A stretch of 64,000 bases of DNA from NCBI RefSeq assembly GCF_963966145.1, contig NC_091047.1:16802001-16866000 (forward strand), written 5' to 3'. How positions within the stretch are numbered: the stretch's first letter is position 1; each line of letters begins with the position of its first letter. Position numbers and translations under genes: made by a program. Below are positions 21,462-32,866 of the stretch, piece after piece. The notes under the pieces are model-generated. The model worked only from the letters and a program-made list of their open reading frames with translations, made no database searches and was not told where the DNA came from. The stretch comes from Tenebrio molitor (taxonomy: Eukaryota; Arthropoda; Insecta; Coleoptera; Tenebrionidae).

Positions 21462-21954
21462 AAAGAATAAGAATTGAATGAAAACTCGGTATTATCACCC
21501 GCGTTAACAAAACTCTTTTCACCTTTTAGCGTTGCACTCGATTACTTTTTAATCTTACTGTTCGTCCTAACTAACTTTTGTGCTTGAACTGTACATGGCA
21601 TTTCTGCCCTCGCGCGGATGTATAGCGCAAAATTGAACGCACGTGATTTCAATAATTAGTCTGAAGACCCTAGGGTTTTAATATTCTGATGTATTTCGAT
21701 TTCAACCTGTATATTTACAAAACTTAACATTATGCAACTTTTACAAGGAAGTGTCATATTGTAAATTTGTGAAATCAAAATGACGAATGTAGAAATGTGA
21801 TTAATTTTATCTCGCGATGCTGTTGTACTAATTAAATCGTAAAATTGGGTCAATATAAGATAGGAAAGTAGGTATATATCTACTTGGTACCATGGTACAT
21901 GTGTATCAATAATTAAATTTTGGTGCTAACTGAGAGTTCTCAAACCATAATAAA

Positions 21955-24358
21955 ATGAATAATAAACCGCTGGTACTTTGTTACTGTCTTGTTATATTCG
22001 TCGTAACATATTCAAGCGGAGGTCCTTTGTGCGGTTCAAACAATATGATGTGTTTTGATCTGCACAATTTTCGAGAGTGCATCAATGACCAGGATTACGC
22101 ACTTGGATTAGTTACAGCTTGTCCTGAAGGCGAAATATGTGACAATTTCGACGGTAGAGTAGTGTAAGTACACATTCCGTTATTGTAAATATTTTAGTTT
22201 GCATGTTATTATTATGTTTTCTTTGATTAAACAGATGTAGGAGTGATCACTCACCAACGACCACCACAGAATTGCCAGGTATGCCAGATCAATCCATACG
22301 TAATTGTACCGATTCTAAAAAGAACAATTTTTTACAGTAACTCCACCATCGTGTTTTGACTCTGGTAAATATCCAGCAGAAATATGTTATGAATATTACG
22401 AATGTGTAGCAGTTTTGTGGTGGTGGCAACCTGAATTGAAAAGTTGTCCTGAAGGACAAGCTTTTGACGCTAAATTGGATGGGTGTACTATTGCTGCGTG
22501 GTTCAACTGTCAATCGGCGACAACAACAACGGTTCCGAAAACTACAACAACGGTTCCTACAACTACAACAACGTTTCCTACGACTACAACAGCGATTCCT
22601 ACGACTACAACAGCGGTTCCTACGACTACAACAACAACGACGGCAGAAAAAAATCCTACAACGCCTGTAACTGTTCCAGCATGTTTCGATTCTAGCAAAT
22701 ATCCAGCAAAAACATGTTACGACTATTACGAATGTGTAGCAGTTTGGTGGTGGTGGCAACCTGAATTAAAAAGTTGTCCAGAAGGACAAGCTTTTGATGC
22801 TAAATTGGATAGGTGTACTATTGGTGCGTGGTTCAACTGTCAGCCGGCGACAACAACAATTGTTCCTACGACAACAACAACTGTTCCTAAAACTACAACG
22901 GTTCCTACAACTACAACGATTCCTACGACTACAACAACGACTCCTACAACTACAACAGCGATTCCTATATCCACAACAGTCAGAACAACAATGACAGAAA
23001 AAGTTCCTACAACGACTCATGTCTCGCCTGTAACTGTTCCAGTATGTTTTGATTCTAGCAAATATCCAGCAGAAACATGTTACGAATATTACGAATGTGT
23101 AGCAGTTTGGTGGTGGTGGCAACCTGAATTAAAAAGTTGTCCAGAAGGACAAGCTTTTGATGCTAAATTGGATAGGTGTACTATTGGTGCGTGGTTCAAC
23201 TGTCAGTCGGCGACAACAACAACTGTTCCTACGACTACAATAACGGTTCCTATAAATACAACAACGGTTCCTACAACTACAACAACGGTTCCTACGACTA
23301 CAAGAACAGTTCCTACGACTACAACAATACTAGAAACAACAACAAAAACGACAGCAAAAATTCGCACAACGGCTTACGTCCCACCTGTAACTGCTCCACC
23401 ATGTTTTGATTCTCGCAAGTATCCAACAGCAATATGTTACGAGTACTATGAATGTGTAGCAGTTTGGTGGTGGTGGCAGCCTGAATTAAAGAATTGTTCA
23501 GATGGGCAAGCTTTTGATGAAAAATTGGAGGAGTGTACTGCTGCTGCGTGGTTCAACTGTCAGCCGTCGATCAAAACAACGGTTCCGACAACTACAACAA
23601 CGGTTCCTACAACCACAACAACGGTTCCTACGATTACAACAACGGTTCTTACGACTACAACAAGGGTTTCAACAACAACAGCAATCCTTCCCACGATCTC
23701 CACGAACCCTGTAACAGAACCGCTTTGTTTTGGTCCCAGCAAATACCCCGCTCCTCAGTGTGACCAGTACTATGAATGCGTCCAATTTCTGTGGTGGTGG
23801 CAACCCGAACTGAAAAACTGTCCATCTGAACAAGCTTTCAATAGTTCAACAAACAACTGCATGATCGCCGACTTGACTAATTGCAGTAAATTTTTAAACC
23901 AACACCACTCACGGTTTACTTAATTTTTTTCTAAATTTCAGTACCCAAGCCTGCATGTTATGGTTCCAGCAAACACCCAGCTCCTTCACCTAACCAGTAC
24001 TACGAATGCGTACCGTTTTTGTGGTGGTGGCAACCTACCTTAAAAGCATGTCCAGAAGGACAGAACTTCGTATCATCTGTTGCCCAATGTGTTGACCAAA
24101 ACTTGGAAAACACTTTCTCGAGTAATTGAGATATTTTTTGTGATCAAGATTAAGTAAGTAATAATCTGTTTGTTTTTAGGATTTTTACCCAAATGTACTG
24201 CTCCGGGGAAGTACCAAGCACCGCGCCAAGGACAGTACTATGAATGTGAATTTGTTTCATCCGAATGGTTATTAAAATTAAAAGCGTGTCCAAATTCAGA
24301 ACTGGAAATATTTGATCCTGATTTACAAATGTGCCGGGAAGACAGCCAGACGAAATAG
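21955..24358 (+). CDS. Mucin-type peritrophin with seven CBM14 domains (gene C)
   Basis: Five exons, 21955-22163, 22235-22278, 22338-23885, 23942-24121 and 24180-24358, give 719 residues with introns in phases 2, 1, 1, 1. Residues 1-22 are a signal peptide; 23-70 a Cys segment with TACPEGEICD. CBM14 domains begin near residues 90, 200, 321, 440, 548, 604 and 665, each with the YYEC motif; six carry WWW(W)Q. Thr/Pro linkers of repeated TTTTVP separate the first five, so heavy O-glycosylation is expected. Domains 6 and 7 lack the last cysteine. Reading through donor 23886 would stop at 23923, and through donor 24122 at 24126-24128, so shorter isoforms are possible. Likely a chitin cross-linking peritrophic-matrix mucin. 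Repeats 2-4 are nearly identical, suggesting recent internal duplication. Confidence 0.88.
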
Positions 24359-24925
24359 ATTCTCAGTAGGTACTTAGTACAAAGGTGTCAAAAATGAAAC
24401 AATCCGACGGAATGTACACACAATAAACAAATAAATTAAGATTGTTTTTTATTATTTTATTCACCTATCAAGTCATAAAATAAATTCTTTAAAAAATCTA
24501 AAAGGTGTAGTTCTCCATAATGATTGCAATGAAACCAAACTGTTTCTTATGTTTATGAATGAAAAATTTAACAAGATCAAGCACATTTCTAGACGAAAAG
24601 AATTTGCAGAATGTTATTAGAACAGAGTGAACAGACAGACATCGTAGATTTTCTTCAATTCAGCAATTTTCCAAGTCATTTTTGGTACTTAATTTTATCT
24701 CATTTAGTACTATTAATGTAAGAACTTATCTATAATCATCCTGATTATAAAGTTATCAGTGTTATCACAGATTTTTACACTTACAAAAGGCATGCGAAAG
24801 TTAATAAATCATAAATAAATTAAGACCTCTATGACATTTTCATGTGAAAAGTTATGCGATAAGAAGTTTTCAGTAATAATTGTAAATCTGAGCAAATATT
24901 GACGTTTGAAACGTCAAACAGACGA
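24359..24925. other. Intergenic between genes C and D
   Basis: Candidate poly(A) signals for gene C at about 24422 and 24430 (AATAAA). The rest is AT-rich without a recognisable feature. Confidence 0.45.
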
Positions 24926-24933
24926 TATAAATA
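24926..24933 (+). promoter_or_regulatory. TATA box of gene D
   Basis: TATAAATA, 58 bp upstream of the proposed ATG at 24984. The same octamer stands 56 and 49 bp before the ATGs of genes F and G. Confidence 0.6.
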
Positions 24934-24983
24934 CAAGTTAATTTATGAAACTCTTTTTATTTTGAAGTCGTTATGTTTTAATC

Positions 24984-25899
24984 ATGTACAGAAAAACCCT
25001 TCAGCTGTTAAATTTGATGGTAGTTAACGTCAAAAAAATAGTGTCAACTTTCAAAAAACTGATTTTTGCAGTGTTACATTTTTGCGTTGTTGCTAAATCA
25101 CGCCGAATGTCTGTGTTGTAAATCCAATGGTAGAACATGTCCTGACCCCTACAGTTATCAACTGTGCACCAGTGTCGTTGTCAACAACGTCACTACCACT
25201 AAGACTATTGGACAACCTGTACGATGTCCCGACGGCAGCATCTGTGACGACCAGGGAAATTTCGCGTGAGTAGGTACCACCGAAAAATTGTTAGACTATC
25301 TTTTATTTCTGCCAAAAGGTGCAAATGGGGGACAGTACCCCCGACGACAACCACCCCTCTTCCAAGTAAGTACCAGATCACCTGACTCTATCAACTGAAC
25401 AAAATTGATATTCACAGCAACTCTGCCGGCGTGCTTCGACGGAAGCAAATTTCCTGCCAAGTTATGTAATGAGTACTATGAGTGTATTCAGGTTTTGTGG
25501 TGGTGGGAGCCGCAACTAAAAAGTTGCCCAGATGGGCAAGGTTTTGATCCAGCTAGTAGTGAATGCGCTCCTGCAGCAACGGTACCATGTGGTCACGAGC
25601 TCACCACCACTACTACAACTGTGGCTCCAGGTACTTTTGTCTAAGAGAGATTTCTGGTACTTGATTTGTCAGTTGTAGAAGCTCCGCCTTCTTGCGATGG
25701 TGCGGGACGGTACCCCGGTCCGGCAGATAACCAATACTACGAATGTGCCTATGCTTGGTTCCGGTGGAGGCCTTATCTTCAGACCTGTCCCGATGAACAA
25801 GTGTATGATAAATCAGCCCAAGAATGTGTGGGTGGTACTGTTTTAACAGGAGTACCACTAGGTGAAGAAGTATCGGCAACCACAATCTTGCTCACATAG
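24984..25899 (+). CDS. Secreted peritrophin-like protein with two CBM14 domains (gene D)
   Basis: Exons are 24984-25019, 25072-25265, 25319-25365, 25418-25630 and 25673-25899, giving 238 residues. The 36-nt exon 1 is inferred: ATG at 24984, donor gtagtt at 25020, acceptor ttttgcag at 25071. It joins in frame and yields a signal peptide (LLNLM then CYIFALLLN). The N-terminal Cys segment has RCPDGSICDD. CBM14-1 (about 98-149) has CNEYYEC and LWWWEPQLKSC. CBM14-2 (from 171) has NQYYEC and FRWRPYLQTC but lacks the sixth cysteine. Intron phases are 0, 2, 1, 1. AATAAA follows at about 25935. Chitin binding in the same matrix as gene C is inferred. Confidence 0.82.
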
Positions 25900-26036
25900 C
25901 TTCTCTGTTCGTAGATCTTTACATTATAATTTAAATAAATGTCCAATCGAATCTTTGGTATTTTAATTATTCTTAAGTTATATTTTTCCAATAGTACCGC
26001 ACAGATCAATCAATAACAAATAAATTGGGATTAAAA

Positions 26037-26633
26037 TACAGGATGTTTTCGAAGTTGAGGTGTTCCTTTTAACATGTGATAGTATGCGTTGTTCTAAAAT
26101 CTAAAGATTTTTAGCCAAAGTAACCTTAGTAAAATGTGTACCTACGGCAATGAAGATACAATAAGTTAATTTTTTTGAAATTTTTGAAACCGGTCCTGCT
26201 CAAATTTGCGCTGATTTGTTAGAAATTAGAATTGACAAAAAAAAATCAAATGAACATGGACGTTAATCAAAAATTCTGTCAGAGTTGTCATCTAATTAGT
26301 GGGAATGGCTTTACCATTTCGAAAATAATGAGCTCACAGATATGTTGCTAATGTATGGGCAATATTATCACGTTATCAGAATGCAGCTGCGGCATCCAGA
26401 AAGTACGCAGAGCGATTTCCAGAAAGACACCATCCTGGGCCACGTCAGTTATTAATCTAGTACAGCGGAGAAATAGACAGGACCGGACTCAAAATTTTAG
26501 AAAACAATATAAACATACAATCAATTATCTCTTATACAAACATTTTACTAAGAATATTTAAAGTAAAATTCTTAAAAATAATGTATAGTATCTCGTGTTA
26601 GAAGCAATGCCTCAACTTCGAAAACACCCTGTA
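26037..26633. mobile_element. Mariner-type MITE with HTH remnant, abutting gene E stop
   Basis: TIRs TACAGGATGTTTTCGAAGTT and its complement at 26580-26633 pair over about 65 bp. The plus strand around 26380-26440 reads NAAAASRKYAERFPERHHPG, the signature of the DUF4817-type HTH. 26450-26633 also matches the element cut off at the window end (63835-64000). The right end lies 5 bp from the stop codon of gene E. Confidence 0.78.
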
Positions 26634-26638
26634 TATAA

Positions 26639-29418
26639 TTATCTAATTACACTTAACATAAAAGGGTAGGCTACTAGCAACATTTTAGTTGACGCTAGTA
26701 CTGCATTGGTTCCACTGATTATTTCAACCAGAGGTACCACTACTTTGACAGTCGTACCAACTGTAGTACTCTCTCTTGTTTCGTTGCAGTTTAAAGCTTC
26801 CGCATGGGTACATTGTTTTTCTATTGGATTAAAAGCTTGAGCATTTGGACAGGTCATCAGTTGAGCATTTTTTCCAAGTAGTTTCAAATCACACACAAAA
26901 TACTGATTACAACGAGGTGCTGAATATCTTTCAGAATCGTTGCAAGGTGGTACATTTGCTGAAACAATAAAGAGGTAAACTTTAAGAGAAATTAATTTTT
27001 ATGGAGTTTACTTGAAGTACTATCGAGCGTTGTTTGGGTTTTATCTTCGGAATAAACAGTACTCGAAGGAACTAAAGCTTCCGTTTTATTTGATATATTC
27101 AAGGAAGTTGAAGTAGATGTGAAAGTTCTACCAGAAACTGTGGTACTCGGCACGGTAGTCGAGATTTCAGAGATTATTGTTGATGAAAAATCTGTAATGA
27201 TCGGTTTTTGATTTAATAATGGTACTGAATTAATATTTTTTCTGATTTTAATCAAAAGTGTTAAGGTGAACAACATGGTAGGTATACTTCGTACGCTGAT
27301 AGATTGCACGTTTTTTGACAGAAGTCAAAACAGATACAGAGACAAGTGTGGCGGAAATTAATCTAAAAGCTACAATGGTTTTCTCAATAACGTGAAACAA
27401 TTAAGATGGTGACTTTAGTAGGTATTTTTCACTTCGTTGTGTTTTGGAAATACAATTTAAAAACATGCAATATATCAACGTACGGACTTTACCATAATCT
27501 TCCGAAGTTTGAGTTACGTCTGCAGAAGAAACAGCAATACTGGTATCAGTATCAACCAAACTTAACTCATTTTTATTATGCGCTTCTGGAGGAATTGTAA
27601 CAAGTATTTCCGAAGCTGAAGTCTCTGTAACTGTAAAGTTACATTTATGAAAGTTGAAGTATCGATTACAAGAAATATTTACTTGAAATTGGCACCACTT
27701 CAGTGTGAATAGTTGTGTTAATTATCGGAACATCCGTGAAACTAATAGTAGGTGAAGTACCATCTTTAGAAGTTAGATCTGTAACTAAATTGTTAGGCTT
27801 GTAACCGTGATAAATACTTGAAATGCCAATGCTAGTCGTTAACAATGTACTGTTACCGTCAACAAAAATGTCCAACTTACATAAACTTGACAATGTATAT
27901 GTGGTAGTACCAACAACAGGTTTAGTAGAAATGAAAGTTTCATTTGATGTGTTGGTTTTTATGGTAGCTGTAACAACTTCTTTGTAACTAGAAGTTTTTC
28001 TAGTTGTTGTACCTTCAGAAGTTGCATCTATAAGTGGCCGAGTTGTGACGTTAAATAGTTCGAAATTATTTAAAAAACTTACTTGAAACGACTAAATTGG
28101 ACAAACCACCATTTGATGTTATTGGTTCAGCATTACTAACTGTATTAACATTGTTAATTTTTGGAGTACTTGTAATAGTATGAGAAGTTGAAATTTCTGT
28201 TGGCATAATACTAGAATCTGAAGAAGTTGTGGCTCTAACTTTTAATGTTGTAAAATTAAACGATAAAAAAACCCTTACTTGAAGTTTTTGAAGTGCCACT
28301 TTGAGTTGTACTACTTGCGTGAAGTGTAGTTGCAGTATTTAACGAGACAGAAGTTTTAACTGATTTATTTTGATTTGATGTTACAGTATTTGTAATGGTA
28401 CTATAAGATGTTGAGGAAGGTGAAACTGTTGTATTCATAACTAAATTTGCCGAATTTGTAGTACCTGTACTGATCTTTATTAAATTTCTAAAAAAGAAAA
28501 TTACAACTGCAAATTAAACTTACCTGTAATTAATACAGCGGACATGGTACTACTATATGGGTGGATGTCACTTGTTGAAGTATGAGTACCTGTAAAATTT
28601 GGTACTATATTTGTAGATGTACCTTCACGTGAATTAGTCGTAACCTCTGCGCTGTAAATTGAATCAGTTGCAGTTGTATCAGTACCTTCAGTTACTATAA
28701 CGTCATTGCTTGTCAAACTTGAAACTTTCGTATTTACTTCTGATATAATCTCCAAATTCATGAAAGTAGTTACTGGAGGTGTACCGTTATCAACAGTTGT
28801 AACACTCGTTTGAATTGGGGTACTATGACACTGAACCAATTCCTGAGGGAGACATTGTTCGTTCACTGCGTCAAAAGCCTCACCCTTTGGACAATTTTTC
28901 AGCTGAAGATTCCAAAACGACCAAAACCAAAGCAGTTTCACTTCCACACATTCGTAGTACTGATTACATTCATCGGCAAGGTACCTTTTAGGACCATCAC
29001 AATCCACCTGCGTAGCTGAAAGCAGTTTTCCAAATCTTATCGAAATCAAACACTTACGCTCCCGACAGTACCTGCTTTGGTACTGATGGGTTTTGGCGTG
29101 GATAGAGTCGTCGTAGCGCATCTTAAAAGGAAAATCACTCAAGCTAAGCACTTTTTGGCATCTTTTACTCACGGATAAGTCTCAGGATCGTCACACAAGT
29201 CATTTCCGGAGCAAGTGACAACTTTACCTTCCAAATTTCCATCTTCTCCGATTCCGATGCATAATCTGGACCCACCCGTTGATTTTTCTACGTATCTAGG
29301 TTTGCAGGTGGCGGCGTTGCTGACGTAGAAAAACTGCAAAAAGGCGAAGGACTAGAAAGGAAAATTGAAATTTACACTTAAAGTGGAGTTTTCGTTTTAC
29401 CAAAGAGTCAAACTTCAT
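26639..29418 (-). CDS. GPI-type mucin with CBM14 domains at both ends (gene E)
   Basis: Ten minus-strand exons: 29401-29418, 29173-29351, 29072-29121, 28524-29015, 28279-28464, 28083-28238, 27683-28027, 27493-27630, 27012-27191, 26639-26958. They total 2064 nt, giving 687 residues; introns are phase 0, 2, then 1 throughout. Signal peptide 1-20; CBM14-1 at 88-145 (CNQYYEC, ending LVQC); Ser/Thr-rich mucin region about 150-580 over six cassette exons with many N-x-S/T sites; CBM14-2 at 587-639 (CNQYFVC). The C-terminus is a hydrophobic tail (KMLLVAYPFML) after small residues, typical of a GPI-anchor signal. It could tether chitin to an apical membrane. Exon 3 uses a weak donor (gtactg); a stronger gtaagt 14 nt downstream would shift the frame. 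Exon 5 acceptor is tacag at 28465. Confidence 0.8.
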
Positions 29419-29663
29419 ATTTTATAATACGACAGCAATTTGGGAAGTGCTCTGTCAAGGTAACTGAATAATTATGTCATAAATTTAAAACAATTAGAAA
29501 AATAAACATTAGAACAGTTTCATTTACGTCAAATGTTTGGTGAGATGAGAGAATATAAATACCGCTAAATCAAGGGAAACTTCTTCGCCTGATATAGTAT
29601 CTTATCAGTGTTTTTATTGCTTAGTTCTATTATTTATTTGATTAATAATTATTATGTAGGTAC
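29419..29663. other. Region upstream of gene E
   Basis: Presumed promoter of the minus-strand gene E. It contains a plus-oriented TATAAATA at 29554-29561 with no plus-strand gene downstream. No matching TATA box on the minus strand at the usual distance. Confidence 0.4.
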
Positions 29664-29876
29664 TATACTTCGTCCAGCGAGAGATTGGGAGATTGTACAC
29701 TTGTAACCCAACACTACAAAATGCACTAGAATACATTAATTAGACCATAATTTCAGGGCAAAAAATGTTACTGCTTGAAGGTAAATAAATATATAGTTTA
29801 CGCTAGGTAGTATCTTCTCTGCGTAGAATTCAGTGATTTTTATGTCAACCAATCTCTCGCTGAACAAACTATACTA
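29664..29876. mobile_element. Short MITE (CAGCGAGAGATTGG ends)
   Basis: The left end (ACTATACTTCGTCCAGCGAG) and the right end (CTCGCTGAACAAACTATACT) are inverted copies over about 30 bp. 213 bp, no coding. Confidence 0.7.
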
Positions 29877-29880
29877 TCTA

Positions 29881-30095
29881 GTACAGTCGATGGACGAATA
29901 AAACTGGGACAAAAATGACAATCACATAAGTCAAAATTTATAAATTTGCATCGTTTAATTACGGCTTTATCACAAATAGGTTAACTTTGGTATGACATAT
30001 TATATAGACACTGACAAATATTTTAACAATTCAATGGTCTGATTTACACAGATTAAATTTTAAGTGTCCCAGTTTTATTTGTCCACCGACCGTAC
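29881..30095. mobile_element. 215-bp MITE, copy 2
   Basis: Reverse-orientation copy of 10353-10567 with the same TIRs (GTACAGTCGATGGACGAATA). Both copies are near full length and highly similar, suggesting fairly recent activity. Confidence 0.8.
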
Positions 30096-30117
30096 CTACT
30101 ATCTATTATTATTATTA

Positions 30118-31178
30118 TTAATTTTCCTCTACCACCCGGCGGCACGGCAATTTTGCCGGAGTACATACACTATTACGGATAATACTCTCAAGTAATAGTG
30201 CAGTGCTTATCAACATAATTACCGGCGTCTCGCCTCCACATTTTGACTTTTTTGTGTTTTATGTTCTGTGTCAATGTTAAGGAATTTCCTCACGATATGA
30301 CATGAGTATAATAATATACCTTTTTGAATTTCAACCACCAATGTGTTCTCTAAGTCCAAAATTTTTAAATTTTTAATAAGAGATTGCGGTACTATTCCCG
30401 TTGCTGAAATTATAAGTCGTAAAATCGAAATTTTTTCTAAACACCAAAGGTTTCTCATAGCAACGGAGAGTTCTAAATATTTATTAATTTTTGTATTATA
30501 CATATGTCTGTGTTATATTGTGTGAATTTGGAACAGCTATATCTAAAAGATATGCTTGCTTTTGTTGTTTATTTAAAATAATAATGTCTGGTCTGTTATG
30601 CCGAATATGAATGTCAGTTAAAACTGTACGATCAAAATATAATTTGTAATTGTCATTTTCCAAACAACTTTCTGGTTTATAAATACATATAATGTGGTTG
30701 TGTATCCTTTAATAATTTGAATTTAACTGCTAAATTCAAGTGTATAATTTTTGCGAATATATCATGACGTTTTTTATATTCGCTTTGAGCCAAAACGGTG
30801 CAAGAAGAAATGATGTGTTCAATGGTTTCCCCTTCAGTTCCGCAAATCCTACATTTATCAATGATCGATTGCAAACCGCATATGTGTTTTTTATAATTTC
30901 TTGTATTTATAACACGATCTTGTTTTGCAAATATAAAACCCTCAGTCTCAGGATGAATATTTGATTTTTTAAGCTATGCATGAGAAGCTTGAATATTAAT
31001 TTCTGGTTGTTCTAGTTCTTTAAAATATCTCCCATGTAAAGACTTCTGTTTTATATTTGCTATAGTGTCAGGTATATTTGGCTCAACAATATCTGAAATT
31101 ATATTATCACTTACATTTAAAGGTGTGTAACCTTTATCCGCTGAAACCAAAGCATTAAAAAAAGTGTTGTCACGAGCT
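30118..31178 (-). mobile_element. 5'-truncated R4/Dong-like LINE fragment
   Basis: The minus-strand copy of the 3' third of the element at 42935-46662. It includes the CCHC knuckle (CRICGTEGETIEHIISSC), the endonuclease region and the conserved 3' end, which abuts an (ATT)n run at 30108-30120, i.e. (TAA)n on the element strand. It carries the same short insertion after ITQTY as the copy at 12045, making both one subfamily, plus its own frameshift near 30695. Confidence 0.85.
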
Positions 31179-31187
31179 ATTATATTA

Positions 31188-31843
31188 TACAGTATGTCCC
31201 CGGATTGAGTTTACAAGAGGAAAAAAATTTTTATTTTTGATTTTACGTAAAAACTTCAGAGGAATAACATTTTTTGCTTCATCTGAAACCCCCATTTCCG
31301 TTATTAAAATCTCAGTATTGATACACTGTATTCTTAAATTAACATTTTTTGTTCAAATTTGGAATTAATTTTTATGTTATAAATTTTATTACAATTGGCC
31401 TGGTTTTTTAACAAACAACTTATTACTGTTGCAAAATGTTGTCTTTAGAACAAAGAATTTATTTAATCCAATGTTGGACCGGTTTTTGTCACATAATTAC
31501 AAAATTTAATGAAAAATTTCCCAACAGTTATGTATCAGGCATGGGTGTTCAGAAGCTTAAACTTCGATACAGGGTTGAATGATGTACAGAAAACGGCGCA
31601 TAGTTAATAAAATAGTTTTATATTCAATTATCATTTGATTTTTTCAAAAAAAAAGGAAAATATTTTTTCTACATTTTCTTTGATTTTAATGTTAAGTCTT
31701 CCTCTGTGTTGAAAAAGACTTTTTAATAACAGAAATGGGGGTTTCAGATGAAGCAAAAAATGTTATTCCTCTGAAGTTTTTGCGTAAAATCAAAAATAAA
31801 ATTTTTTTCCCTCTTGTAAACTCAATCCGGGGACATACTGTAT
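31188..31843. mobile_element. Inverted-repeat element with ~125-bp TIRs
   Basis: The ends TACAGTATGTCCCCGGATTG and complement, then AACTTCAGAGGAATAACATT and GAAACCCCCATTTC, pair over about 125 bp. The 400-bp centre has no coding. It starts 10 bp from the truncation point of the LINE fragment. Confidence 0.8.
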
Positions 31844-31844
31844 A

Positions 31845-32828
31845 TACAGGTGTCCCAAAATTGGCATACAAACTACTTACTACCTTATCGAGGATGCTTA
31901 AATGTACATGAAAAAAATATGGAAAAAATGTTTCCGACAAAAAAATCAATTATTTTTATTACACTCACCGGCAGAAAAAGCGGAACACCATTATTATTTA
32001 AAAATCTATCGTCGCGGTATGTGGTTGCTCTTTTTCAATCAGTCTTTTGAAACCTTCTAACAGCTCTGTGACGACTAGCAAGAGGAGTCTCAATAGCATT
32101 AGCTGCATAACGGAAACAACAACAGTCTTCAACCAGAGCTACTGCTCTGGCAATATTTACACCAGCTAGAGGCATTTTTTTACGTTCTGCACTTAAATTT
32201 GAAGTTAACAACAATAAAAAATTACAAAAGTTATAAAAATCTAACCAGGTTGCTTGATTATTATAAAAATGGTAAATTTAAGAAAAGAAGGTTTTTAAGC
32301 AAAAAATTTGTTTTTATGCGAAATTGCTAATAAAATAGCCTATGTTAATGTTCAAGGTTATGTTTGCTATCATCGCCTCCTGGTCAAAATACATCAAAAT
32401 AGGTATTATGGGAATAATTTGTTGTTGACTAATTAGTGTTCCGTTTTTTTTGCCGGTGAGTGTATTATTATTAACGGTAATACAATGTAAACAAAGTTAT
32501 ATTCGTACATCATTACCTTGAAATGTTACTGTAGTGGATTTAAAATATTTTTTTCGATTTCCAAAGCTTCTAAATTCTCTATTATGCAGGATTAAATTTT
32601 GGTAGTGACTGATCTTGTACTTTGTGATAATATGTACGACTAGACGTAGCTGTCATGAGAATTTCATACAGATATTTCAAAATAATTGACGTGTTAAGTG
32701 CCACTTTCAAAGACCGCCAAATCAGCAAATAAGTCCAATAGAATTTTTTAAACATTTTTCTGACGTTTACGGTAATCTCTGCTACACCGTAGTGCACCGT
32801 TAGTACGCCATTTTTGGGACACCCTGTA
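31845..32828. mobile_element. MITE (TACAGGTGTCCCAAAATTGG) hosting a nested Tc1-type element
   Basis: The right end ATTTTTGGGACACCCTGTA is the inverted copy of the left. It shares the TATATA junction with the preceding element. Another element (31960-32464) lies in its left half. The remainder carries no recognisable transposase. Confidence 0.7.
31960..32464. mobile_element. Nested Tc1-type MITE with transposase N-terminus
   Basis: TIRs TACACTCACCGGCAGAAAAA and complement over about 33 bp. The minus strand from 32177 reads MPLAGVNIARAVALVED, continues to HRAVRRFQKTD, then a stop and RATTYRDDRFL. These are HTH and linker motifs of Tc1-like transposases with the middle deleted. Confidence 0.75.
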
Positions 32829-32866
32829 TATTACATATTATTATAATTATACTTAAAGTTGAGATA

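Noticed and set aside
22289..23122. Cys/Arg-rich minus-strand ORFs
   Set aside because: Reverse reading of the Thr-linker repeats and WWWQ codons of gene C.
25066..25071. TTG codon as start of gene D
   Set aside because: A 36-nt upstream exon with ATG, consensus splice sites and a signal peptide explains the N-terminus better.
29041..29071. Stronger donor gtaagt (near 29056) for gene E exon 3
   Set aside because: Using it puts the following CBM14 exon out of frame with early stops; the weaker gtactg at 29071 keeps phase 1. It could still give a minor isoform.
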